Assembly (NCBI GenBank): GCA_030750975.1
Contig: JASMHC010000018.1
Location: 62,001-126,000 of the forward strand
From: Paracoccaceae bacterium
GTDB taxonomy: Bacteria; Pseudomonadota; Alphaproteobacteria; Rhodobacterales; Rhodobacteraceae
DNA: 64,000 nucleotides
Direction: 5' to 3'
The translations under genes were made by a program, and so were the position numbers. Positions 9,428 to 19,500 of the stretch are shown here, piece by piece (within the stretch, counting starts at the first letter, position 1; each line of letters starts with the position of its first letter). Under the pieces are notes generated by a model, which was given only the letters and a program-made list of their open reading frames with translations, did not search any database and had not been told where the DNA came from.

Positions 9428-9730
9428 ATGGATCAGGCAGAGACCAGATCTCGTTATCGTTTGTTGGGATTGTTTTCGCTTGCGCTGGCCGCAAGTCTTT
9501 ACTTCGCCTTTGCCGCCGTGCAGGGCGAATACGGTCTGTTCCGGCGGGCCGAGGTGAAGGCGGAAATCATGCAGCAGCGGTTGATCCTGGACGCGCTGAC
9601 AGCCGAGCTTGAACAGATGGAAAATCTGACAACGCGGCTTTCCGACACCTTCCTTGATCTGGACCTTCTTGACCAGCAAGCCCGCGATATTCTGGGCTAT
9701 GCCCGCCCCAACGAACTGGTTCTCGATTAA
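9428..9730 (+). CDS. ftsB: FtsB/DivIC-family septum formation protein
   Basis: A 100-residue bitopic membrane protein: a short cytosolic N-terminus, one transmembrane helix (about residues 12-30, LLGLFSLALAASLYFAF), then a coiled-coil segment (about 38-75) and a conserved end LDLLDQQARDILGYARPNELVL. This is the FtsB/DivIC pattern of the divisome FtsQBL complex. In many alphaproteobacteria the gene lies between glycolytic genes and the pdh operon, as here. Family membership is firm; the assignment as the FtsB orthologue is inferred. Confidence 0.85.
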   Translation: MDQAETRSRYRLLGLFSLALAASLYFAFAAVQGEYGLFRRAEVKAEIMQQRLILDALTAELEQMENLTTRLSDTFLDLDLLDQQARDILGYARPNELVLD

Positions 9731-9737
9731 GGCGTTT

Positions 9738-9757
9738 CGGGTTTAACCTGAAACCCG
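9738..9757 (+). terminator. Hairpin after ftsB, no T-run
   Basis: CGGGTTT and AAACCCG pair around AACCTG seven bases after the ftsB stop. There is no U-tract, so it may only protect the 3' end of the transcript. Confidence 0.35.
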
Positions 9758-9932
9758 GGTCGATATTGGAAACCACACCAGATCAACAGGTTTCGCGCGT
9801 TTCGCCGCTGGGTTGCACCTCAACCAAATATCGAAACTCAGCACCCCGAAATCACAGCCTTTCCCTGAGTGCATGGCGGTTATGCGCCCGACCGGGATTT
9901 TTTTATCGATTTTGCGGCAACCATCGTGTAGT

Positions 9933-9956
9933 AAATAGTTTAACGCTAAACTATTT
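9933..9956. promoter_or_regulatory. Perfect palindrome ahead of the pdh operon (candidate operator)
   Basis: Arms AAATAGTTTA and TAAACTATTT are perfect inverted repeats of 10 bp around ACGC. The site ends 24 bp before the pdhA ATG, just ahead of its ribosome site, a position suited to repression of transcription. It is AT-rich against a GC-rich background. The shape suits a dimeric helix-turn-helix regulator (MarR or GntR type), but no regulator gene is adjacent and the protein is unknown. Confidence 0.6.
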
Positions 9957-9980
9957 TCTGAAGTGGAGGGAGAGGACACA

Positions 9981-10970
9981 ATGGCCACCCGAAAAACCGC
10001 AAAGAAACCAAACGTTTCCGCCGAGGAACTGCTTGGTTACTACCGCGATATGCTGCTGATCCGTCGATTCGAGGAAAAAGCAGGTCAGCTTTACGGCATG
10101 GGTCTGATCGGGGGGTTCTGTCACCTCTATATCGGACAGGAAGCCGTTGTTGTCGGTCTTGAGGCCGCAACGAAAGAAGGCGACAAACGCATCACTTCCT
10201 ACCGCGACCATGGCCATATGCTGGCCTGCGGCATGGACCCCAACGGAGTCATGGCCGAACTGACCGGCCGCGAAGGCGGCTATTCGAAGGGCAAGGGCGG
10301 CTCGATGCATATGTTCTCGAAAGAGAAGCATTTCTACGGCGGCCACGGTATTGTCGGCGCTCAGGTTCCGCTGGGCGCGGGTCTGGCATTCTCGGACAAA
10401 TACAAGGGCAATGACAATGTGACCTTCGCCTATTTCGGTGATGGCGCAGCCAATCAGGGCCAGGTTTACGAAACCTTCAACATGGCCGCGATCTGGGAAT
10501 TGCCGGTGATTTTCGTGATCGAAAACAACCAATATGCAATGGGCACCGCCCAGAAGCGATCAACCTCGACCCCTGATCTTTATACTCGCGGCGAAGCCTT
10601 CGGCATCCCCGGCGAAACCGTTGACGGGATGGATGTTCTGGCCGTCAAAGCCGCCAGCGAAAAGGCCGTGGCCCACTGCCGTGCGGGCAAAGGCCCCTAT
10701 ATCCTCGAAGTGAAAACCTATCGCTACCGTGGCCACTCGATGTCGGACCCGGCGAAATACCGCACCCGCGAGGAAGTGCAGAAAATGCGCGACGAGCGTG
10801 ACGCCATCGAACATGTGCGTGATCTTCTGCTGACCGGCAAACACGCCACGGAAGATGACCTGAAGGCCATCGACAAAGAGATCAAGGCCGTCGTCAACGA
10901 AAGCGCCGAGTTCTCGAAAGCCAGCCCCGAACCGGCTCTCGATGAGCTTTGGACCGATATTTACGCCTAA
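9981..10970 (+). CDS. pdhA: Pyruvate dehydrogenase E1 component, alpha subunit
   Basis: Thiamine-diphosphate-dependent decarboxylase subunit of the pyruvate dehydrogenase complex, 329 residues. Seen: [21 protein letters not shown], the YRDHGH loop, [12 protein letters not shown], the ThDP-Mg motif [12 protein letters not shown]...NN (near residues 158-187), and the phosphorylation-loop-like [11 protein letters not shown]. An upstream GTG at 9963 is in frame, but the ATG at 9981 follows a GGAGGGAGAGG site and is preferred. First gene of a tight pdhA-pdhB-pdhC operon. Confidence 0.97.
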   Translation: MATRKTAKKPNVSAEELLGYYRDMLLIRRFEEKAGQLYGMGLIGGFCHLYIGQEAVVVGLEAATKEGDKRITSYRDHGHMLACGMDPNGVMAELTGREGGYSKGKGGSMHMFSKEKHFYGGHGIVGAQVPLGAGLAFSDKYKGNDNVTFAYFGDGAANQGQVYETFNMAAIWELPVIFVIENNQYAMGTAQKRSTSTPDLYTRGEAFGIPGETVDGMDVLAVKAASEKAVAHCRAGKGPYILEVKTYRYRGHSMSDPAKYRTREEVQKMRDERDAIEHVRDLLLTGKHATEDDLKAIDKEIKAVVNESAEFSKASPEPALDELWTDIYA

Positions 10971-10984
10971 GGGAGACGAAGACT

Positions 10985-12352
10985 ATGGCTACCGAAATTT
11001 TAATGCCCGCCCTGTCTCCGACGATGGAGGAAGGCACCTTGGCCAAATGGCTGGTCAATGAAGGTGACGAAGTGACAAGCGGCATGATCATCGCCGAGAT
11101 CGAAACCGACAAGGCGACGATGGAGTTTGAAGCGGTTGACGAAGGCACCATGGGCAAGATCCTGATCGCCGAAGGCACCGAGGGCGTCAAGGTCAACACC
11201 GCCATCGCAATTCTGCTTGAAGAAGGCGAAGACGCCAGCGCAGCCGTGGCCTCGGCCCCTGCTCCGGCTGCGGAAACTGCACCCGCTCAGGCGGCAACGC
11301 CCACCAGCGTTCCTGCGGCACCGGTTGAGGTCATCTCGAACGCCAGCCCCGATTGGCCCGAAGGCACCGAGATGAAAACCCAGACGGTCCGCGAAGCCCT
11401 GCGCGACGCAATGGCCGAAGAAATGCGCGCGAATGAAAACGTGTTCCTGATGGGCGAAGAAGTGGCCGAATATAACGGCGCTTACAAGGTCTCGCAGGGT
11501 CTGCTTGACGAATTCGGCGCGAAACGTGTGATTGACACGCCGATCACCGAACATGGGTTCACCGGCATCGGCGTCGGCGCTGCCTTCGGCGGTCTAAGCC
11601 CGATTGTCGAATTCATGACCTTCAACTTTGCGATGCAGGCGATTGACCAGATCATCAACTCGGCCGCCAAAACGCTTTACATGTCCGGCGGTCAAATGGG
11701 CGCGCCGATTGTATTCCGTGGCGCTAATGGCGCAGCGGCGCGTGTCGGTGCCCAGCACAGCCAGGATTACGCCGCATGGTACGCGCAGGTCCCCGGCCTG
11801 AAAGTGGCGATGCCCTATTCCGCATCGGACGCCAAGGGCCTGCTGAAATCAGCGATCCGCGATCCGAACCCGGTGATTTTCCTTGAAAATGAAATCCTCT
11901 ACGGCCGTCAGTTCGACGTGCCGGTTATGGACGATTTCACCATTCCCTTCGGCAAGGCCCGCATCTGGCGCGAAGGCTCGGACGTGACCATCGTCAGCTT
12001 CGGCATCGGCATGCAATACGCTTTGGAAGCCGCCGACACGCTGGCGGAAGAGGGCATCTCGGCCGAGGTCATCGACCTGCGCACCCTGCGCCCGATTGAC
12101 TATGACACCGTGCTGGCATCAGTCATGAAAACCAACCGATGCGTGACCGTGGAAGAGGGCTTCCCCGTGGCCTCAATCGGCAACCACCTGTCGGCCACGA
12201 TCATGGAAAAGGCATTCGACTATCTTGATGCCCCCGTGATCAACTGCACAGGCAAGGACGTTCCGATGCCTTACGCCGCCAACCTTGAAAAGCTGGCGCT
12301 CGTGACCACCGACGAGGTGATCGCAGCCGTCAAGCAAGTCACCTACCGTTAA
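10985..12352 (+). CDS. pdhB: Pyruvate dehydrogenase E1 component, beta subunit with lipoyl domain
   Basis: 455 residues: an N-terminal lipoyl domain (about 1-80, with the lipoyl lysine in ETDKATMEF), an Ala/Pro linker (about 85-120), then the E1-beta body (about 130-455: [42 protein letters not shown]). An E1-beta carrying its own lipoyl domain is known from several alphaproteobacteria. It pairs with PdhA to decarboxylate pyruvate. It starts 14 bp after the pdhA stop behind GGGAGACGAAG. The lipoyl coding region is nearly identical in DNA to that of pdhC. Confidence 0.97.
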   Translation: MATEILMPALSPTMEEGTLAKWLVNEGDEVTSGMIIAEIETDKATMEFEAVDEGTMGKILIAEGTEGVKVNTAIAILLEEGEDASAAVASAPAPAAETAPAQAATPTSVPAAPVEVISNASPDWPEGTEMKTQTVREALRDAMAEEMRANENVFLMGEEVAEYNGAYKVSQGLLDEFGAKRVIDTPITEHGFTGIGVGAAFGGLSPIVEFMTFNFAMQAIDQIINSAAKTLYMSGGQMGAPIVFRGANGAAARVGAQHSQDYAAWYAQVPGLKVAMPYSASDAKGLLKSAIRDPNPVIFLENEILYGRQFDVPVMDDFTIPFGKARIWREGSDVTIVSFGIGMQYALEAADTLAEEGISAEVIDLRTLRPIDYDTVLASVMKTNRCVTVEEGFPVASIGNHLSATIMEKAFDYLDAPVINCTGKDVPMPYAANLEKLALVTTDEVIAAVKQVTYR

Positions 12353-12364
12353 GGAGCCAAAGCG

Positions 12365-13669
12365 ATGCCAATTGAACTTCTCATGCCCGCCCTGTCTCCG
12401 ACGATGGAGGAAGGCACGCTGGCCAAATGGCTGGTCAAAGAAGGCGACACCGTAAATTCAGGTGACATCATCGCCGAGATCGAAACCGATAAGGCGACGA
12501 TGGAATTCGAAGCCGTGGACGAAGGCGTGATCGGCAAGATCGTCGTTGCAGACGGAACCGAAGGGGTGAAGGTCAACAGCCTGATCGCGGTTCTGCTGGA
12601 AGAGGGCGAAAGCGTGGATGACATCGGCTCGGCCCCAGCGGCAGCACCTGCCCCGGCAGCGGAAGCGGCACCAGCCGAAGCTCCGGCAGCCGTTGCAACC
12701 CCTGCCCCGGCAGCACCTGCGAAAGCAGACGGAAGCCGCTTGTTCGCAACCCCTCTGGCCCGTCGGATCGCGGCGGACAAGGGGCTTGATCTGTCGTCAA
12801 TCGCAGGCTCGGGTCCCCATGGCCGGATCATCAAGGCCGATGTGGAAGGTGCAAGCGCACAACCCGCAGCCGCTCCGCCAGCCGCAGCCCCTGCCCCTGC
12901 CCCGGCAGCCGCCCCCGCAGCCGCTGCACCTGCGGCAGGACCGTCAACCGATGTGGTTCTGAAAACCTACGCGGATCGCCCCTTTGAAGAGGTCTCGTTG
13001 GACGGCATGCGTAAAACCATCGCCGCCCGCCTGACCGAAGCCAAACAATCGGTGCCGCATTTCTATCTGCGCCGCGATATCCAACTGGACGAGCTTCTCA
13101 AGTTCCGCAGCCAGCTTAACAAACAACTCGAAGCCCGTGGCGTCAAACTGTCGGTCAACGATTTCATCATCAAAGCCTGCGCACTTGCGCTTCAGGCCGT
13201 ACCGGATGCCAACGCCGTCTGGGCCGGTGATCGGGTTCTGAAATTTGAAAAATCGGATGTCGCCGTCGCCGTCGCCATCGAAGGCGGTCTGTTCACACCG
13301 GTCCTTCAAGACGCTGAAAGCAAGTCGCTTTCAACGCTGTCGGCCCAGATGAAAGACCTCGCAACCCGCGCCCGCGAACGCAAGCTCGCACCGCATGAAT
13401 ATCAGGGTGGCAGCTTCGCGATTTCGAACCTCGGCATGTTCGGCATCGACAATTTTGACGCCATCATCAACCCGCCCCACGCCGCGATCCTTGCCGTGGG
13501 GTCTGGGGTGAAAAAGCCGATTGTCGGCAAAGACGGAGAACTGGCCGTCGGCACCGTGATGTCCGTCACCCTGTCGGTCGACCACCGGGTGATCGACGGC
13601 GCACTTGGTGCCGAACTGCTTCAGGCGATCAAAGACAACATCGAAAGCCCGATGCTGATGCTCGCCTGA
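12365..13669 (+). CDS. pdhC: Pyruvate dehydrogenase E2, dihydrolipoyllysine acetyltransferase
   Basis: 434 residues in the order lipoyl domain (about 1-80, ETDKATMEF), Ala/Pro linker, peripheral subunit-binding domain (about 124-160, [28 protein letters not shown]), a second Ala/Pro linker, and the catalytic acetyltransferase domain (about 205-434) ending with the active-site [14 protein letters not shown]. It transfers the acetyl group to CoA. Last gene of the operon; a strong terminator follows. No E3 (lpd) gene follows in the window. Confidence 0.97.
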   Translation: MPIELLMPALSPTMEEGTLAKWLVKEGDTVNSGDIIAEIETDKATMEFEAVDEGVIGKIVVADGTEGVKVNSLIAVLLEEGESVDDIGSAPAAAPAPAAEAAPAEAPAAVATPAPAAPAKADGSRLFATPLARRIAADKGLDLSSIAGSGPHGRIIKADVEGASAQPAAAPPAAAPAPAPAAAPAAAAPAAGPSTDVVLKTYADRPFEEVSLDGMRKTIAARLTEAKQSVPHFYLRRDIQLDELLKFRSQLNKQLEARGVKLSVNDFIIKACALALQAVPDANAVWAGDRVLKFEKSDVAVAVAIEGGLFTPVLQDAESKSLSTLSAQMKDLATRARERKLAPHEYQGGSFAISNLGMFGIDNFDAIINPPHAAILAVGSGVKKPIVGKDGELAVGTVMSVTLSVDHRVIDGALGAELLQAIKDNIESPMLMLA

Positions 13670-13694
13670 CGCGGGGCCGCAAACCAATGACAAA

Positions 13695-13724
13695 GCGCCC
13701 TCGGGAAACCGGGGGCGTTTTTTT
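13695..13724 (+). terminator. Intrinsic terminator of the pdh operon
   Basis: GCGCCCTCGG and CCGGGGGCG pair around GAAA and are followed by seven T, 25 bp after the pdhC stop. Confidence 0.92.
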
Positions 13725-13874
13725 GCGAAGGCAAATCTGAAACTGCCTTTATCCGGCTCATTGCTGGGGCAACGACAACCAAAACAAATCTGGACTGACA
13801 GAACGTAAGGTCGGGCTTTACTTGGCGCCATCCGCGGCGGACACTTCTTTTCATCAATGCCAAGGGGGCTGGCC

Positions 13875-14966
13875 ATGCTAAACGGTTATCGCGTTGTCGA
13901 ATTCGAAGGCCTCGGCCCGGCCCCCTTCGCCGCCATGCATCTGGCCGATCTCGGGGCCGAGGTGATCGTCATTCACCGCAAAACCTCAACCAGTCCGGTG
14001 TCAGGCAGCAACAGTCTGCTGGACCGGGGGAAAAAATCCATCGCGCTGGACCTGAAAAACACCGATGATGCCGAAATCGCCCGCGCCCTTGTGCGTTCAG
14101 CGGATGTGCTGATCGAAGGGCTGCGCCCCGGTGTCATGGAAAAGCTCGGCTTCGGGCCTGAGGTCTGTCACGCCGACAACCCAAAGCTTGTCTACGGACG
14201 CATGACCGGTTGGGGTCAGACCGGTCCCCGCGCGATGCAGGCCGGTCATGACCTGAATTACATCGCCACATCCGGGGCGCTTTGGTATGCCTCTTCTCCG
14301 GGTCAACCGCCCATGACCCCGCCAACACTGGCCGGCGATATCGGCGGAGGCGCGAATTATCTGGTGATCGGTATTCTGACCGGTCTGTTAAACGCCGCCA
14401 GAACCGGCAAGGGCACCGTGGTGGATGCCGCCATCGTCGATGGCTCTGCCCATATGATGAACCTTTTGATGACCATAAGGCAAAACGGCCAGATGCAGGA
14501 CAGGCGCGGCCAAAGCCTGCTTGACGGCCCGCATTGGAGCCACGTCTACCCGTGCAAGGACGGAGAATTTGTTTCCGTTCAATGCCTTGAACCGCAATTC
14601 TACGCCGAATTCCTGTCGCTCATGGGTCTGACCGACGACCCGGATTTCGCCCGGCAATACGACCGCGAAACATGGCCCCGGCTGACAAACCGCCTGGCCG
14701 AACTGTTTTTGAGCCAAGCCTCAACCCATTGGGCCAACCTGTTCGCCGGAAGCGACGCCTGCGTTGCCGTCGTCAATTCGCCTGAAAAGGCAGCCAATGA
14801 TCCGCATAATTTTGCGCGAAATATCTGGCAAACCCAAGACAACACCCTTCAGGCGGCCCCGGCCCCGCGTTTTGACGGGGTGACACCAACCCTAAATCCC
14901 GCCCCGCATCGCGACGAGAACCGAGCCTCGATCCTTTCGGATTTACAGCAAAAAGGGCTGATTTAG
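13875..14966 (+). CDS. CaiB/BaiF CoA-transferase family protein, alpha-methylacyl-CoA racemase-like
   Basis: A 363-residue family III CoA-transferase fold protein. The segment GHDLNYIATSGAL and the downstream GKGTVVDAAIVDGSAHM match alpha-methylacyl-CoA racemases, which invert the 2-methyl centre of branched acyl-CoAs, better than formyl-CoA or carnitine transferases. The substrate is inferred only. The ATG at 13875 behind AAGGGGGC is preferred over an in-frame ATG at 13857. It stands alone between the pdh terminator and convergent cysE. Confidence 0.85.
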   Translation: MLNGYRVVEFEGLGPAPFAAMHLADLGAEVIVIHRKTSTSPVSGSNSLLDRGKKSIALDLKNTDDAEIARALVRSADVLIEGLRPGVMEKLGFGPEVCHADNPKLVYGRMTGWGQTGPRAMQAGHDLNYIATSGALWYASSPGQPPMTPPTLAGDIGGGANYLVIGILTGLLNAARTGKGTVVDAAIVDGSAHMMNLLMTIRQNGQMQDRRGQSLLDGPHWSHVYPCKDGEFVSVQCLEPQFYAEFLSLMGLTDDPDFARQYDRETWPRLTNRLAELFLSQASTHWANLFAGSDACVAVVNSPEKAANDPHNFARNIWQTQDNTLQAAPAPRFDGVTPTLNPAPHRDENRASILSDLQQKGLI

Positions 14967-14978
14967 AGCGTTTCGCCC

Positions 14979-15008
14979 CATCGCCAATGTCACAGCGAAT
15001 TGGCGATG
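14979..15008. terminator. Hairpin between convergent racemase-like gene and cysE
   Basis: CATCGCCAAT and ATTGGCGATG are perfect 10-bp arms with a 10-nt loop filling the 44-bp gap between two convergent stops. No clear T-run, but position and stem strength suggest a bidirectional transcript end. Confidence 0.6.
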
Positions 15009-15010
15009 CC

Positions 15011-15835
15011 TTAGCTGATCCGCGGGTCGTTGACCATCTGATCCATTTCCAGCGCAGGCTGGTCGCAACCGGCCTTGCCGACAACTTTCGCAGGTACACC
15101 CGCCACGGTCGTCGCCGGCGGCACGTCCTTCAGCACCACAGAACCCGCCGCAATGCGCGAACAGCACCCGACCTTGATGTTGCCCAGCACCTTTGCGCCT
15201 GCACCGATCAAAACCCCGTCATCGATCTTCGGATGACGATCTTCCTCTTCCTTGCCGGTGCCACCCAGAGTGACCGAATGCAGCATCGACACATTGTCAC
15301 CGACCACAGCCGTTTCACCGATCACGATGGAATGGGCGTGGTCGATCATGATGCCTTTTCCGATACGCGCAGCCGGGTGGATATCAATTCCGAACGCCTC
15401 GGATATGCGCATTTGCAGCATATAGGCCATGTCTTTCCGGCCCTGCCGCCACAACCAATGGCTAACCCGATAGGCCTGAATCGCCTGAAACCCTTTGAAA
15501 TATAGGATCGGCTGCACAAACCGGTGACAGGCCGGATCGCGTTCAGTCACCGCAACGATATCGGCACGGGCCGCAACGACCAGTTCCTGATCTGTCACAT
15601 AGGCCTCATCGACGATTTCACGGATGATCTGCTCGGAGATCTCGGACGACGCAAGCTTGGTCGCGGTCCGGTAGGCAAGCGCGTTTTCCAGACTGTCGTG
15701 ATGCAGGATGCTTGAATGCAGCATACCGCCCAAAAGCGGCTCGGCACGGACAATCTCTTCCGCTTCACGGCGCACCCGATCCCAAACCGGGTCCAATTCC
15801 GCCATTTTAAGCTGTTTCTTGGCCATTGCGTTCAT
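15011..15835 (-). CDS. cysE: Serine O-acetyltransferase
   Basis: Makes O-acetylserine from serine and acetyl-CoA, the first step of cysteine synthesis. The 274 residues have the helical N-terminal domain (EPLLGGMLHSSILHH) and a C-terminal left-handed beta-helix of hexapeptide repeats with GIMIDHAHSIVIGETAVVG, the acetyl-CoA-site GGTGKEEEDRHPKI and the end GVPAKVVG. Divergent from the small DksA/TraR-type gene, sharing a 66-bp spacer. Confidence 0.95.
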   Translation of the reverse strand: MNAMAKKQLKMAELDPVWDRVRREAEEIVRAEPLLGGMLHSSILHHDSLENALAYRTATKLASSEISEQIIREIVDEAYVTDQELVVAARADIVAVTERDPACHRFVQPILYFKGFQAIQAYRVSHWLWRQGRKDMAYMLQMRISEAFGIDIHPAARIGKGIMIDHAHSIVIGETAVVGDNVSMLHSVTLGGTGKEEEDRHPKIDDGVLIGAGAKVLGNIKVGCCSRIAAGSVVLKDVPPATTVAGVPAKVVGKAGCDQPALEMDQMVNDPRIS

Positions 15836-15901
15836 CCTCTTCTGGATTCTTAATACAGGACATAGAGATCAAACGCAAAAACACAATCGCGAAAAGCAAC
15901 A

Positions 15902-16240
15902 ATGGACAAATCCCAACGTGAACATTTTGGTGAGTTGATTCAAACACGTATCAAGGCACTGCGCACAGAAATTGCCGCGTCGCAATCCGCGACGGCCACG
16001 GTCCAGCTGGATCAGCAGATGGTCGGGCGCCTGTCGCGCATGGATGCGATCCAGCAACAGGCCATGGCCGTTGCCGCCAATCGCCGCCGTTTGGCTGAAA
16101 TACAGCAATTGCAGGCCGCTCTGGCACGGATTGACGAAGGCGAATTTGGCTATTGTGAGGATTGCGGCGATGAAATCGCGCCCAAACGGCTTGAGATCAG
16201 CCCCACCACAACCCGCTGCATGTCCTGCGCATCAGGTTAG
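15902..16240 (+). CDS. TraR/DksA C4-type zinc-finger protein
   Basis: A 112-residue small DksA relative. N-terminal helices (about 1-75) are followed by a zinc finger YCEDCGDEIAPKRLE...RCMSC with four cysteines at the expected CxxC-x17-CxxC spacing. DksA-like proteins enter the secondary channel of RNA polymerase and modulate the stringent response; short ones such as this lack part of the coiled coil, so ppGpp dependence is uncertain. Its 3' end overlaps the stop of the convergent small gene by 9 bp. Confidence 0.88.
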   Translation: MDKSQREHFGELIQTRIKALRTEIAASQSATATVQLDQQMVGRLSRMDAIQQQAMAVAANRRRLAEIQQLQAALARIDEGEFGYCEDCGDEIAPKRLEISPTTTRCMSCASG

Positions 16241-16510
16241 CCTGGTGCGATACCGAACCAGACAGTGAAATACCGTCTCATAGGCCGAATATCTGCACCG
16301 GCCTTCCGTCGTCATGCACCCCTCGCCAACCACATCCGCCAGGGACCCCCGCCCCCAAAACGGATGCGGCCGCCCGAAGTGTTTGAAATACCGATGGGCG
16401 ATATCGGCTTTTCTGATCCAGGCGTTGCAAATGCCGTTCCATTCCGCTTCCGGATATCCCATCAACCCCTGAACGGCGCTGTCGATGTCAAAGGCCAGCA
16501 CACGCCGCAC
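16232..16510 (-). CDS. Small conserved protein at the 3' end of the GTA cluster
   Basis: A 92-residue open frame starting at GTG 16510, five bases after the g15 stop, with a GAGGTGG site inside the end of g15. The core VLAFDIDSAVQGLMGYPEAEWNGICNAWIRKADIAHRYFKHFGRPHPFWGRGS (part) resembles a small rhodobacterial family, possibly DUF7742, that I recall next to GTA clusters. No function is known. The C-terminal ~25 residues look non-conserved, and the stop overlaps the convergent DksA-like gene by 9 bp. Translation coupled to g15 is likely. Confidence 0.6.
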   Translation of the reverse strand: MRRVLAFDIDSAVQGLMGYPEAEWNGICNAWIRKADIAHRYFKHFGRPHPFWGRGSLADVVGEGCMTTEGRCRYSAYETVFHCLVRYRTRLT

Positions 16511-16514
16511 GGTG

Positions 16515-19500
16515 CTATACCACCTCAAGCGTCGCGACTGCCCCAGCCCCGAAAGTCGCCGAAAGCTGGGCAATATCAACCCAATAGCCATCGCCAGCCC
16601 CGTCCTCGATCTGGTCGGATCGGGGATAGGTCCATTCCGGCGCAGACACAGTGACTTCGCGGACGATGCCGCCACCGGTTCTGATCCGCAGCAGATAGCT
16701 TTCGCTTTCTTCCCCAATCGGTATATCCGGCACGTCCCAATTGTCCCCGTCCACGCGGCTGCGCCTGATCCAACGAAGGCTATCCCCAGTCTCGGTCCGG
16801 TTCACATCCAGATGACACGGCGCATAGGGCCGCAGACCAACGGCTTCAAACGAAAGGTCCAGCTCGACAAAAAACGGATCATCCAGCGCACGGCTTGCAG
16901 GCCCCACCCGATAGGATCTGGCAAGGTTGCGCTGCGATGGCGGATGAGCGATTTGCTGCAATGCCTGATCCAGCAACACCACGTTCGACCCCGCGGGCCA
17001 GACATCGGGCAGGATCGCATCGGTCCCGAACTGCCCCCGCAGCCGGTTACGAATGGCATAGGTATCCGGGGCGATCAGCTCGGCCTGCTCAAACTGAAAG
17101 ACTTCCCACTTGCCCGCGCTGCCATCCCCAATGGCCATCAGATTGGCACCGTTCAACAGCGCCGTGCGCACAACCGACTGCAACTCACCCGACGCCAGTT
17201 TGACCCGCAATTCCCCACCGCGATCAAAAATGCCCGAAGGCGACCAGCGCAAGTCGGTTTGCGTAACCCCGATCACCGCACGCTCTGAAATAGTCCGGTT
17301 CAACTCGAACGCCCCTGTTGCACCCGCGTTGAACACCGCGATATTCCCCGGCCAGGGCTTGGCCGTGACCGCCACATGGGGCGCGTGGGCAAGCTCGTCC
17401 CCCGTGATCAACGGCAGATCAAGAAACAGCGGGAACACCGGCACAGGTGCCACGAAAGAAGGCGTTTCCGCCAGTTCATTTTCAAACCGGGCGGGCTGAT
17501 AGGCCTCGGCCTCGACCCGCACGGCCTCGATCGACCGGTGCTCTGCCACCTCAACGGATTCAACACGATAAAGCGTGCCATCACCAAACCCCACAACCGA
17601 TCCCACCGAAACACCTGTTTTGGACATAGGCAGCGAAAACGAAATCCTGTCGCGCGATACCTTGGCTTCCGCCAGCCACCGTTCGGCAAGCAATCGCCCC
17701 TCGGATCGCGTAAGCACCAATGAAAGCTCGGTGCCCGAAACCGCATCCGTTTCCTTCTCAGGATCGGTCGCTTCTTCCCAGGCGGTTTCAAACCGTCCGC
17801 TGCCCGCGACAAATCCAAACCGAACGCGCGAAATCTGCTCGCCTTCCGATCCGCGCCGACGCTCGATCCCCTGTGCGGTCGGACCGGCCACCACCTCATC
17901 GGCCTTTAGCACCTCATCCTGCAAAGCCGAGCGTTGCCGGAAATTCAGCTCGCCGTTCCCTTCGACCGCATCCAGACCATAGGCCATCAAAAGCGCCTGC
18001 AACTCTGCCCGTGCGGTATCCGTGCTTTCGGTCAAATACCCGCGCACGATACCATGGGCCTTGTCGACATTTACCGCCTCAACGCCCGCATCTGCGCAAA
18101 TCTCAACCAGCAAATCACCAAGCGCCTTTGCGCTTGTGCGCCCGTTCAACCAATGCCCTGCCGCATAATTCTCCGCATCCGTCCACAAGCCGCGATTGTT
18201 CGGAAACGCCGGATAGGGCCGCGCATCCCATGCCCAGGCATAGGCGTGGTCCATATCGATCATCCGCCCCTCATAAAGCTCGGCCATGGGGTTGTTGAAC
18301 CCGTCCTTCCAATAGCTCAGCATCGCCTTGAAATACTGGCGTTGAATGGTCTCGTCCCGATGCCCGCGCGAATAATGCGGGATCGCGGATTCCGATGATT
18401 TCGGGTCAAGAAACTTGTTGGGCTGGTTCGTGCCCTTGTCGATGGCCGCGCAACCCAATTCCGTGAACCTGATCGGCTTTGATCCGGGCACCCAGCCCGT
18501 CGCCTCCGCAAGCCGGACCCCCGCGATCCGATTGTGGTGATAGGCCTCCCACCAGCCGCGAATGTCCTTGTAGCGCCAGACCCAATCCTCACCGTGATCC
18601 ACATCTTCAATCCGGGTCCTGATCTGCGCATCGCGCGCTTCGTCCGAGTGATAAAACCAGTCGAACCCCTCGCCCCCTTCGATATTCGCCGCCAGATAAT
18701 CGGCGTCATAGATCGACCCCCAATAGGCATCCAGATGATCCGTGCCATCGCGCCAGTCCGACAGGGGCATGTAATTGTCAATGCCGATGAAATCGATATT
18801 GTCGTCGGCCCAAAGCGGATCAAGGTGGAAATAAACATCCCCCGAACCGTCCTTCGGATGATAGCCGAAATACTCTGACCAATCAGCGGCATAGCCGATC
18901 TTGGCCCCGCTCCCCAAAACCTGCCGAACCTCTGCCGCAAGCGCCTGCAATCCTTCGACCGCGGGAAAGCTTCCACCCGCGCCTCGGATCTGGGTCATGC
19001 CCCGCATTTCCGACCCGATGCAAAAGCTTTCCACCCCGCCGGCGAGCGCACAAAGATGGGCATAATGCAGAATAAACCGCCGATACGACCATTCTTGCGG
19101 ACCGGAATAAACCACCTGCCCATCAACAATCGCAAAATCGCTGGCCTTAGCTGCGCCAAAGAACGCCGCAACCTCGGCTTCGGCCGCAAGGGTGCCATCC
19201 GGGGATCCGTCCCGACCGGGCGCGACCGATGTGGTGATCCTGCCCCTCCACGGAAGCACCGGCTGATCCGCCCCGTCACTCCACGGATCAGACAAACCGT
19301 TGCCCTCGCCCTGCTCCATCAGAATGAAAGGATAGAACATCACGTCCTGTCCAAGCCCGTTCATATGCGCAATCGCCTCGACCACCGAGGCATCACAAGG
19401 CGTGCCCCCGTACACCGGCAGATCGTCAACCCGCGGCACCGCCTCGGCACTGCCTCTTGTCACGCCAGTGACCTGCCACGGCATCCCCTCACCATCCGTG

